Of a stretch of 10,310 nucleotides of DNA, positions 1 to 6,523 are shown piece by piece. Position 1 is the first letter of the stretch. Each line of letters starts with the position of its first letter. The stretch is from positions 4,857 to 15,166 of the forward strand of contig PKWK01000133.1 of assembly GCA_003133205.1 (NCBI GenBank), in the 5' to 3' direction. The DNA comes from Granulicella sp. (GTDB lineage Bacteria; Acidobacteriota; Terriglobia; Terriglobales; Acidobacteriaceae). Below the pieces are notes generated by a model. That model saw only the letters and a program-made list of their open reading frames with translations. It did not search any database and had not been told where the DNA came from. A program made the translations under genes and the position numbers.

Positions 1-51
1 TCCAGCCGCGTCAAGGACTTGATTCTGTTCCTGGTGAAGAAGGGCCTGTAA
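1..51 (+). CDS. C-terminal tail of an unidentified gene
   Basis: The window opens inside a reading frame in frame 1 that ends at a TAA stop at 49-51. The visible 16 residues read SSRVKDLILFLVKKGL. They form a basic, amphipathic helix-like end, too short to assign a family. The stop is followed 19 bases later by a strong intrinsic terminator, which supports this being the true end of a plus-strand transcription unit. Confidence 0.5.
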   Translation, partial: SSRVKDLILFLVKKGL

Positions 52-70
52 CGTAGAAACGATCAAGGGT

Positions 71-108
71 GCCCGACGCAGATGCATTGCGTCGGGCGCT
101 TTCTATTT
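71..108 (+). terminator. Rho-independent terminator after the first gene
   Basis: A perfect 10-bp inverted repeat, GCCCGACGCA at 71-80 and TGCGTCGGGC at 88-97, flanks a 7-base loop. It is followed by a T-rich run (GCTTTCTATTT). It lies 19 bases after the stop codon at 49-51. This is the classic layout of an intrinsic terminator and it separates the upstream gene from the secreted-protein gene at 131. Confidence 0.85.
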
Positions 109-130
109 AAGTCGTTGAAATGGAACGAGA

Positions 131-712
131 GTGACACAATTGCACATGCTCGCGCGTGCTTTGGGTTTGGTGCTACTTGTTGCTCTTTGTTGCCGTGTTG
201 CAGCTTTCGGTCAGGCGCCAGCCACGCTGTCGACCGATATCTATGCGAACTTCGTCGGAACGTGGGTGGGGACGGATCGCTATCTCAAGGATGGCGCCAT
301 GATCACCGTACTATTGCGGTTGGAGATCAGCGAGACGAAGAAAAAGGACGGCTTGCAATGCGTGTACACCTATGGCGAGAAGGGCCAGAAGGGCTTCGAG
401 CGCAGCCAGCGCCGTATCACCTTGAATCCCTCGGACGGCGAGATGACTTCGCAATGGAAGAGGCATTCGACCGAGCACTACAAAGCCAAAGATCTTGATG
501 AGTTTGCCAAGACTGGTCTCGGAACGTTTACCTCGGCCACTGAAGTCAAAGAAGATGGCAAAACAGTCATGTACGAAGGGGTGTTTAGCCTCAGCAAAGA
601 CAAGTTCTTTTACCGATGGGACAAGAGCTCCGATGGCAAGACGTTCGTGACGAACGGAGTCTTCACCCTCGAACGTGAGGCTCTTGTCGCTTCGCCAGCT
701 TCCCGTCCATAA
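131..712 (+). CDS. Small secreted protein of unknown function
   Basis: This encodes 193 residues. The N-terminus has a signal peptide: one or two basic residues, then a hydrophobic stretch (about residues 11-25) and a likely cleavage site near AAFGQA (residues 24-29). The mature part starts with an FVGTWVGTDRYL segment and continues in alternating charged and hydrophobic stretches, which suggests a beta-rich, lipocalin-like barrel; this is inference from pattern only. I do not recognise the family. The GTG at 131 has a weak GGA 6 bases upstream. An in-frame ATG at 146 would give a shorter but equally good signal peptide, so the start is uncertain. The gene stands alone after a terminator and is convergent with the glycoside hydrolase gene, 36 bp from its end. 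It probably acts in the periplasm or outside the cell. Confidence 0.72.
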   Translation: MTQLHMLARALGLVLLVALCCRVAAFGQAPATLSTDIYANFVGTWVGTDRYLKDGAMITVLLRLEISETKKKDGLQCVYTYGEKGQKGFERSQRRITLNPSDGEMTSQWKRHSTEHYKAKDLDEFAKTGLGTFTSATEVKEDGKTVMYEGVFSLSKDKFFYRWDKSSDGKTFVTNGVFTLEREALVASPASRP

Positions 713-748
713 GCGACGCTGCTCCAGAACCGCCAATAGAGGAACGGC

Positions 749-3700
749 CTACTTTACCGCGATGGCCTGGGCGACGGCGTTCCAGCCGCGGAGGGTGATT
801 TCAGCGGGGCCGTGGGCGGCGTTGGTTGGGTATTCGACCTCCACCGTGCGGGTTTCGCCGGGGAGCAGCGAGATGTAGTTGTCGGAGTAGTAGGCCGGCA
901 GGATGCGCGCCTTGCCCTTTGCGTCCACCAGCGTGAGCTTGTTTTCCAGGCTCACGACGGTCGCGGGATTGGTTAACTGGACCTTCACCTTCACCATATC
1001 TCCTGCAGTTGTCGTGCTTGCCGTCGCCTTGAGCAGCGTCGGGGCAAGCTTGTTCAGCGCGCGGTAGGAGGCAGGCCTTGCGCCGAGCCAGTAAAGGTTT
1101 TGCGAGACCATTGCCCCCTTGGCATCGCGCAGTTCAAGGTCGACCAGCACCATGCCTTGCGCGAGGTAGGGTGCAAGATCCAGGTGCATGCTGGCTGCGG
1201 TCGAGTCGGCTTCGATATCCTTGCGTTCCGTAGCTTGCAGGAGCAACTCGTTGGCGAGCGAGTAGACTTTCGCGTTCACCGTCAATCCGGTGCGTGCCGC
1301 GGTAGTTGTGTTGATGACATCGACGCGATACGTCGCCAGGTTGAGTTGCACATGCAGCGGTTCGCAGGCTTTCTTCACCCCGTAAAAGGACGCCTGGGTG
1401 TCGTAGTCGGAGCTGAGAATCTGCCACATGGTGCTCGGCCAAGCGGGCTGGGTCATCCACAGCAGTCGGCCGCTGTTGGGCGCCCAGAGGTTGGCATTCA
1501 TGCCTTCGAAGATGGCGCGATGATCGACGTAGTTCAGCATCTGCGCCTTGCGGTCGAGGTCTTCGAGGCTGGTAGGCGCGCCGAACTCGGCCTGGATTTC
1601 GGCCATAAACGGGGCGACGTCGCCGTTTCCGCTCTGGTGCCAGTCGTGGTAGGCCCAGGCGTCACTGACGGGCCACTGGTCTTCCTTCGCGACGGTGCTC
1701 TCGAAGGACTCGAGGGTCGACATGGACGGCGTGCCGGTCTCAACCGAGAAGCCGCGGTTGAGCCTGGTGTAATACTGCGCTGGGTCCTGATAGCGGTATG
1801 GGCCGCTGCCTTGCAGATTCACTGCATTCGAACTGGGCGAGTAGTAGCGTGTGCCGTCAAGCGTGCGCACCAGGTCGTCGAGACCCTTGTTGAGGATTGG
1901 CTGGGGCACGCCCTCGTTGCGGCCGCACCACAGGACGATCGATGGATGATTGCGGAAGCGCTGAATCGTGTCGGCGGCGTTAGCGAGGAAGAGGGCTGGA
2001 TCTTCGGCTTCGATGTTGTAGTTCTCGGTTGACTCCCAGAAGTCGTTCCATACCAGCATGCCGTACTCGTCGGCGAGGTCGTAAAACGTCTGTTCGGTGC
2101 TCTGGCCCACCCAGTTGCGGATGATGTTGAGGCCGGCATCGCGATTGAGCCGGAAGAACGGCTCGAGATGCGCGCGGGAGACGCGCTTGCGGTAGTCGTC
2201 CATGCCCCGGTTCCCGCCGCGCGCCGCGATGCGCACGCCGTTCACCCGAAGGACGAGATAAGGTGCGGCGCGGAGATCGGTCAAAGGCTGGATCGCCGGC
2301 GAGTTCTCTGCGCCAGGCGCCAGTGAGGCGACGTGCGAGTGGTAGTCGCCGCGGCGCTCCTCCGAAATGCTGAGAAATTCTGCTTCTAGAGCCGGAATCT
2401 CGCGCATGCCTTCGTGGCTTACGTCGACGATAGGGCCTGACGTGCCGCGCGCGGCTGACGGGGAAAACTCTACGCGGCGGAGATGGCCCGCGCTGTCGAG
2501 CAGGCTCAACTCATAGGTGATCTCGCGAACGCCGAAACGGATGTCGCTGGTGTCGGAGACCGAACCGCCCGTCTCGAGGTTCAGCTTCAGGCGATAGAGT
2601 TCGGGGCTGCCGTATCCATTTGGCCACCATAGCCGCGGGTGTTGCAGGTTGAGTTGGGCGAACTCCGCCGGGGTGAGTTTCACAACAGTCTCCCCGGGCG
2701 GCAGAGTGATGCTCTTGTGCACGCTGAGCTGCTCGATCGAGGCTCCCAGAATTACGTTGACCGGGCTGGCCGAGAGGTTTGTGACCGGGACGGTGATCTC
2801 AATGGCAGCCTGCGAGGTGTCGTGGTTTCGGAACGAAGTCACGACCTGGGCGTCGCCGATCTTCAGACCGCGCGTCACTCGTAATGTGACGGGCTGCCAG
2901 ATGCCGCTGTTGCGATCGCGGACCGCGGGAATCCAGTCCCAGCCTTCGGTGGCAAGGAATGTGGGGCCGTCGAGTTCCATTGTCCCGCCATTTTCGCCGG
3001 GCCCACCGAGGATGGATTGCTCCTGCGGGATGCCCGGATGCGGCGGCGGTGAGATGCGCACGGCGAGGACGTTCCTCTGCCCGGGCTTGAGCGCGGACGT
3101 GACGTCGAAGCTGCCGCGACGGAACGCGCCCTTCATCGTGCCCAGGAGCTTCCCGTTGAGCCATATCGATGCCGCATAGTTGACCCCCTGAAATGTGAGT
3201 TCAGCATGAGAACCGGGGGCACCGGAGAGCGCCGATGTGGGTACGGTGAACTCGTTGCGGTACCAGTAGTCCTGCTTGTTGAGCGACTCGGGAATGGCGA
3301 GATTGTTGAGGCCGAAATCGGGGTCGGGGTAGATTCCGTTGTCGACCATCGTGGTCAGGACGGTGCCGGGCACGGTTGCTCGCATCCAGCCAGCGGCGTC
3401 GTACGCGGCGGTACTCAGATGCTCGCCGTCGGTATCCACTTTGGGCGCTTCGCGGAGGGTCCAGCCGTCGGAAAACGTCCATTCTCCGGCGTCGGTTTGT
3501 GTGAGCGATGGGCCGATGGGCGGACGCTTGAGCGCCACCGGAGCGGAGAGCGGCGCGCGCGTCTTCGGGAAGGTCGCGGGATCCTGGGGCGCGCGGTATC
3601 CGGCTTGGCCGCGGGTCTGGAGCGGCCAGGGCTTCGAGCCTTCCTCGAACTGGATTGCGGAAAAATATGGCATTGCCAAGTAGAGTTGGCGCGTCTCGCT

Positions 3701-4285
3701 ATCGGACAGAGCGTGGCGCAGGAGTGTGAAGGAGGCGATCTGGCCGCCGAAGTGCCGGCTGGGCGCGATTCCTGGTCCGGTGGTCGGAGCCATTTGCAAC
3801 AAAGGGTTGGTGCTGCCGAGAGTCAGAAGACCGGCTGCAGCGGGCTGGCCATCGGTGTAGAGGTAAAAGCGGGTGCCGTCGAACGTCGCGGCGAGCAAGT
3901 GCCACTGGCCGGGCTTGAGGTTCGCGACGCCGGATAGCTGGTTGTCGTCGCCCATCCATAGTGTGACTTTGCCCGTGTCGATGGCGAGATAGCGAGGGTA
4001 TTCGGCGGTGGTGCTGCCGATGCCGGCGACGAGTTCGAGTGTGTCGACAGGCTCGGTCGTCTTGATCCAGCAGTAGAGGGACCATGGCGCGTCGGCAAGG
4101 AGGATGGGGTCGTGGGCGTCCGGAATCGCCTTGATGAGGCCGGGGCCGTCGGGCAGAAACGTGCCGTTGAACGGGCCGAATTGGGGCGGGTCGGTTACGA
4201 CCACGGGATTCTGCGCGGCTGCTGCTGCGGAATACAGGGCCAGCGCAACCACTGCGGCCCGAGCAAAACTGCGTTTGGTGAACAT
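749..4285 (-). CDS. Secreted glycoside hydrolase family 2 enzyme (exo-beta-glucosaminidase/mannosidase-like) with N-terminal LamG-like domain
   Basis: This 1178-residue protein has a signal peptide (residues 1 to about 24, ending AAAAAQ). Residues 60-205 resemble a LamG/concanavalin-like lectin domain (WSLYCWIKTT, GQWHLLAATFDG, FYLYTDG, FGGQIASFTLL). Residues 270-470 form the GH2 sugar-binding jelly roll (ATVPGTV at 303-309, DYWYRNEF at 339-346, FQGVNYAASIWLNG at 365-378). An Ig-like domain follows, with the family signature RLWWPNGYG at 551-559. The (beta/alpha)8 barrel starts near 675 (RGGNRGMDDYRKRV). In it E791 of WCGRNEG fits the acid/base and E849 of GFSVETG fits the nucleophile, as in exo-beta-D-glucosaminidases. 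Ig-like domains end the protein. A stretch at about 595-670 between Ig domain and barrel looks like an insertion. It should remove terminal sugar residues from beta-linked oligosaccharides outside the cytoplasm; the exact sugar cannot be read from sequence. The start has no evident Shine-Dalgarno sequence, but no better start lies upstream. Confidence 0.93.
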   Translation of the reverse strand: MFTKRSFARAAVVALALYSAAAAAQNPVVVTDPPQFGPFNGTFLPDGPGLIKAIPDAHDPILLADAPWSLYCWIKTTEPVDTLELVAGIGSTTAEYPRYLAIDTGKVTLWMGDDNQLSGVANLKPGQWHLLAATFDGTRFYLYTDGQPAAAGLLTLGSTNPLLQMAPTTGPGIAPSRHFGGQIASFTLLRHALSDSETRQLYLAMPYFSAIQFEEGSKPWPLQTRGQAGYRAPQDPATFPKTRAPLSAPVALKRPPIGPSLTQTDAGEWTFSDGWTLREAPKVDTDGEHLSTAAYDAAGWMRATVPGTVLTTMVDNGIYPDPDFGLNNLAIPESLNKQDYWYRNEFTVPTSALSGAPGSHAELTFQGVNYAASIWLNGKLLGTMKGAFRRGSFDVTSALKPGQRNVLAVRISPPPHPGIPQEQSILGGPGENGGTMELDGPTFLATEGWDWIPAVRDRNSGIWQPVTLRVTRGLKIGDAQVVTSFRNHDTSQAAIEITVPVTNLSASPVNVILGASIEQLSVHKSITLPPGETVVKLTPAEFAQLNLQHPRLWWPNGYGSPELYRLKLNLETGGSVSDTSDIRFGVREITYELSLLDSAGHLRRVEFSPSAARGTSGPIVDVSHEGMREIPALEAEFLSISEERRGDYHSHVASLAPGAENSPAIQPLTDLRAAPYLVLRVNGVRIAARGGNRGMDDYRKRVSRAHLEPFFRLNRDAGLNIIRNWVGQSTEQTFYDLADEYGMLVWNDFWESTENYNIEAEDPALFLANAADTIQRFRNHPSIVLWCGRNEGVPQPILNKGLDDLVRTLDGTRYYSPSSNAVNLQGSGPYRYQDPAQYYTRLNRGFSVETGTPSMSTLESFESTVAKEDQWPVSDAWAYHDWHQSGNGDVAPFMAEIQAEFGAPTSLEDLDRKAQMLNYVDHRAIFEGMNANLWAPNSGRLLWMTQPAWPSTMWQILSSDYDTQASFYGVKKACEPLHVQLNLATYRVDVINTTTAARTGLTVNAKVYSLANELLLQATERKDIEADSTAASMHLDLAPYLAQGMVLVDLELRDAKGAMVSQNLYWLGARPASYRALNKLAPTLLKATASTTTAGDMVKVKVQLTNPATVVSLENKLTLVDAKGKARILPAYYSDNYISLLPGETRTVEVEYPTNAAHGPAEITLRGWNAVAQAIAVK

Positions 4286-4794
4286 GGGGAAGAGTATAGA
4301 TGTTGGATGAAGGAGGGTAGGGGTTTAGAGTTTGAAGTGATCTGGAATCACACGACCGGAGTTACATCCTTGGTTGATCCGGCAATTGCCGCTAATGGAG
4401 AGGCAGGCGCTTCAGGCCCGCAACCTCAGTGGGTCGATCGGCTCGATGGGATGCCGGGTGTCGCGCTGGCTTTGTTCTGGGGCCTTGCGGAAGGGACGTT
4501 CTTCTTTGTTGTGCCGGATGTCGTGATCTCCCTGGCGGCTCTGCTGCGGCCCGGTCGAGCCTGGCGGCACGTAGTCGCGGCCATCGCGGGAGCCGTCCTC
4601 GGAGGAGCGCTGCTGTTCAATTGGTCTACGCAGAATCCGGCGGGTGCGCGAGAGGCGGTTGCACACGTGCCGTTTGTTACTGCCCCGATGTTTGAGCGAG
4701 TGCATGAAAGTTATCAGGCGCATGGGCTGGGCGCAGTCTTTCGCGGGCCGCTTACGGGAACTCCTTATAAGATTTATGCGGCCGAAGCGCCGGA

Positions 4795-4810
4795 GTTTCT
4801 AGGCAGAAAC
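4795..4810. repeat. Perfect 6-bp inverted repeat at a sequence junction
   Basis: GTTTCT at 4795-4800 and AGAAAC at 4805-4810 are perfect reverse complements separated by AGGC. The palindrome sits exactly where similarity to the VTT-like membrane protein stops. It may mark the breakpoint, or be chance: a 6-bp stem is not rare. No T-tract follows, so it is not a standard terminator. Confidence 0.4.
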
Positions 4811-4868
4811 GCAAGGAGATCGACAGAGATGGATACGGTTGGGCTATTGGAGAAATACGGATGGATAC
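4797..4868. other. Unassigned linker between two gene fragments
   Basis: These ~72 bp lie between the end of the VTT-like fragment and the start of the reversed SPFH fragment. On the plus strand one frame (from 4801) stays open for 27 codons to a TAG at 4882, giving a basic then polar peptide containing EIDRDGYGWAIGEIRMD. I cannot assign it to a family in any of six frames. It could be a slice of a third gene. Confidence 0.35.
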
Positions 4869-5072
4869 CGCGTTGCGGAAATAGTTGCCGATCGTCGGCT
4901 CCAGAACCTGCGTAACCAGGTTGGCCATGGTGCCGAACCGCGCAATCACTTTAGGAGCGTCGTTGCGCGGAATGTGAATGATCTGGCTCACGTTTAGGTT
5001 GAAGGTGAATCCATCCGAGGAGCGCACCGTGATCGTCGAGAGCTTCTCGTCGAGCTTGTGCGCCTCGGACGG
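4869..5072 (-). pseudogene. Internal fragment of an SPFH/band-7 (flotillin-like) protein gene
   Basis: On the minus strand one frame encodes about 68 residues that match the core of SPFH/band-7 membrane-scaffold proteins: SEAHKLDEKLSTITVRSSDG, then FTFNLNVSQIIHIPRNDAP, KVIARFGTMANLVTQVLEP and TIGNYFRNA. The match is strong and uninterrupted. It begins abruptly near 5072 and stops abruptly after FRNA near 4869, where family members continue with AAQ and a long coiled-coil. There is no start codon, signal or stop belonging to this protein, so it is an orphan slice of a much longer gene, inverted relative to both neighbours. It should not make a functional protein. SPFH proteins normally oligomerise on membranes; no partner such as an NfeD gene is present. 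Confidence 0.75.
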
Positions 5073-5337
5073 AGGGAAGACGGCGATCCAGGTGGACGCG
5101 CCGGGCCACCCGCTGACACTTGCATTCCGGCCGGACGGCTCGCTCGATGCAGGTTCGGGGCCGTACCAGGTGCATGGACGGATCGTTACGGGACAGAACG
5201 ACGATGGGGACTTCACGTTTGCGCCGATGGAGCGGACCTGCAACCTCGCGGTGCTGGTGCCGAGCAAGGAGCTGCAACTGAAGGTAGGCGCGAACTCGGT
5301 AACCCTGGATCAGCGAAACGCCAAGCCGTTGAACTGA
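5071..5337 (+). pseudogene. C-terminal fragment of a secreted-type protein of unknown function
   Basis: The plus-strand frame carries 88 residues beginning about GGKTAIQVDAPGHPLTLAF and ending NAKPLN before a TGA at 5335-5337. The segment has Gly/Asp-rich turns and strand-like stretches (GPYQVHGRIVTGQNDDGDF, TFAPMERTCNLAVLVPS), giving the look of a beta-barrel or sandwich C-terminus. I recall similar hypothetical proteins in Acidobacteriota but cannot name a family. The frame stays open upstream to 4978, but that part is antisense to the SPFH slice. The N-terminal half, start codon and any signal peptide are therefore missing. It is read as a 5'-truncated gene. If it is translated at all, the ATG at 4978 would start a chimeric protein. 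Confidence 0.5.
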
Positions 5338-5397
5338 AATGCCCCTCCTTCGGTGGCCGCTTTCCCGTTCGATCTTCATGCGTTCGGGGAACGCCAT

Positions 5398-5793
5398 TCA
5401 CCTTCTTGCCGCGAAGGCCCAGTTGTTTCCCAGGCAGAAGTTGACGATGGAGCAGCACAGAATTGCGATCGCGTTCGCGGCGAGTAGCGGTAGGTGCGCC
5501 TCGTTAACCAGGATTCGCATCAGCGCGAGGTTCCCTAGCATCGACACCAATCCGTTGGAAAGATGGAAGCGCACGAGTTGGGTGAGGAGTGCGGAATCGT
5601 CGCGACGGTCGCACCAGGTGTAATGGAGATGCCATACAAAGTTGTGTAGCAGCGTAAGTTCTATGGCCGCGGCCGTGGCATACAGGTAGTGGCCCGGCGC
5701 CAATCGGTTGAAGAAAGCGAGCGCGGCGAGTTGCACAACCACGCCTATCGCTCCGACGAGATTGAACTTGCCCCAGCGGATGAATGGGTTCAT
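5398..5793 (-). CDS. GtrA-like four-helix membrane protein
   Basis: This encodes 131 residues starting MNPFIRWGKFNLVGAIGVV, the typical GtrA-family opening. Four hydrophobic helices follow: about residues 9-28, 38-60, 72-95 and 100-122. They end in the family-like CSIVNFCLGNNWAF segment. GtrA-type proteins are thought to help move polyprenyl-phosphate-linked sugars across the inner membrane. The start ATG overlaps the stop of the upstream phosphatidyltransferase gene as ATGA, and a strong AGGAG lies 8 bases upstream (5802-5806 on the minus strand). Both support translational coupling and the chosen start. It is the last gene of the operon, and no convincing terminator follows. Pairing with a CDP-alcohol phosphatidyltransferase rather than a GT2 glycosyltransferase leaves its substrate open. 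Confidence 0.88.
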   Translation of the reverse strand: MNPFIRWGKFNLVGAIGVVVQLAALAFFNRLAPGHYLYATAAAIELTLLHNFVWHLHYTWCDRRDDSALLTQLVRFHLSNGLVSMLGNLALMRILVNEAHLPLLAANAIAILCCSIVNFCLGNNWAFAARR

Positions 5794-6488
5794 GGCAGCG
5801 GCTCCTGGCGGTAGAGTTCGGCGGTGTGGCGCAGGGTGACGTGCATCGCCATGGCGAGCATGACGACCGCGCCTATTGTTCCTCCCAGATCGAACAGCAG
5901 CAGCTTGTGGCCGAACAGTGTTGCGTACGGATTGCGCAGCAGCGCGAGGTTGCCGATGATGAGCAGAATACGAATCTCCGTGGGACCGAAGATGCCTTGC
6001 GAAAGTTGGAAGCAGGACAAAGTGTAGGTCGCGAGGTAGCTCTCGCTGGAGAGGATGAGGAACGCCACCAGCATCGCGATGGCCGTCTGCCAGTGCAGCA
6101 GGCCGGAGAAGCCGAGTCCGCACATCAGCGCGACTGATCCGAAGATGTCCACCATGTGATCGACGTAAAAGCCGTAGCGCGGGCGCTGTTGGCGGCGCAC
6201 CCGGGCGAGGGTTCCGTCGAGACTGTCTCCGAGCCAGTTGAGCACCAGGCACAGAATCACCAGCAGCAGAGCGAGGCGGTTGAAGCGCGAGAGGGCGTAG
6301 AAGATGCCGGCGGCAACCTGCGCGCTGAAGCCGAGGAGAGTGAGTTGGTCGGAGGTGAGCCAGTTAGGTGCGTGCTCGGCCATCCAGACAAGTGCGCGCT
6401 TTTCTATGGAAGCGGTGATCGATTGATTTATGCGGTGCGCCGTTTGAAATACCGCTGCATCCTTCGTTGTGATTGACTGTGCGTTCAT
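5790..6488 (-). CDS. CDP-alcohol phosphatidyltransferase family membrane enzyme
   Basis: This 232-residue membrane enzyme carries the full signature D-x2-D-G-x2-A-R-x9-G-x3-D-x3-D: D88, D91, G92, A95, R96, G106, D110 and D114. The catalytic aspartates are all present and the surrounding helices are strongly hydrophobic. Just upstream, PNWLTSDQLTLLGF matches the usual entry to the domain. Such enzymes move a phosphatidyl or similar group from a CDP-alcohol to another alcohol in lipid synthesis. The acceptor (inositol, glycerol phosphate, serine or another) cannot be told. I chose ATG 6488 because AAAGGA sits 7 bases upstream. An in-frame ATG at 6527 overlaps the preceding stop as ATGA and would add 13 residues, but it lacks a ribosome-binding site. 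It is the middle gene of a three-gene operon. Confidence 0.9.
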   Translation of the reverse strand: MNAQSITTKDAAVFQTAHRINQSITASIEKRALVWMAEHAPNWLTSDQLTLLGFSAQVAAGIFYALSRFNRLALLLVILCLVLNWLGDSLDGTLARVRRQQRPRYGFYVDHMVDIFGSVALMCGLGFSGLLHWQTAIAMLVAFLILSSESYLATYTLSCFQLSQGIFGPTEIRILLIIGNLALLRNPYATLFGHKLLLFDLGGTIGAVVMLAMAMHVTLRHTAELYRQEPLP

Positions 6489-6523
6489 GGCGGTGTCCTT
6501 TCGAATTGCTCTTGGGGTGGGAG

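Larger units (their letters stand above)
4307..4915 (+). pseudogene. Truncated VTT/DedA-like membrane protein gene
   Basis: The open frame runs from ATG 4307 to the stop ending at 4915. The part from about 4420 to 4796 resembles small membrane proteins of the VTT/YqaA type: a helix with GLAEGTFFFVVPDV, a basic loop (RPGRAWR), a helix (AAIAGAVLGGALLF), then PFVTAPMFERV and the conserved FRGPLTGTPYKIYAAEAP motif. Family members normally continue with at least one more membrane helix. Here the match stops near 4796, at a palindrome, and the final ~39 residues (ending CGNSCRSSAPEPA) look like read-through into antisense SPFH sequence. I therefore call it a 3'-truncated pseudogene. The true start is unclear. 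The ATG at 4307 lies only 21 bp from the start of the divergent hydrolase gene; a GTG at 4337, TTG at 4370 or ATG at 4451 are alternatives. The ancestral role would be inner-membrane lipid or ion handling (inference). Confidence 0.65.

Noticed and set aside
1100..2032. Plus-strand open frame of about 310 codons inside the GH2 gene
   Set aside because: It is antisense to the conserved GH2 barrel, has no ribosome-binding site or recognisable domain, and its composition mirrors the codon pattern of the opposite strand.
4307..5337. A mobile element or integron cassette explaining the mosaic
   Set aside because: No transposase, integrase, terminal inverted repeats or flanking direct repeats could be seen around the fragments.
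5380..5394. Hairpin GCGTTC-GGG-GAACGC as a terminator for the lipid operon
   Set aside because: The stem is perfect but only 6 bp, and no T-tract follows on either strand, so it does not qualify as an intrinsic terminator.
5793..6252. Longer N-terminus for the GtrA-like protein
   Set aside because: The upstream extension is Arg/Pro-rich out-of-frame sequence of the phosphatidyltransferase gene. The ATGA overlap and AGGAG fix the start at 5793.
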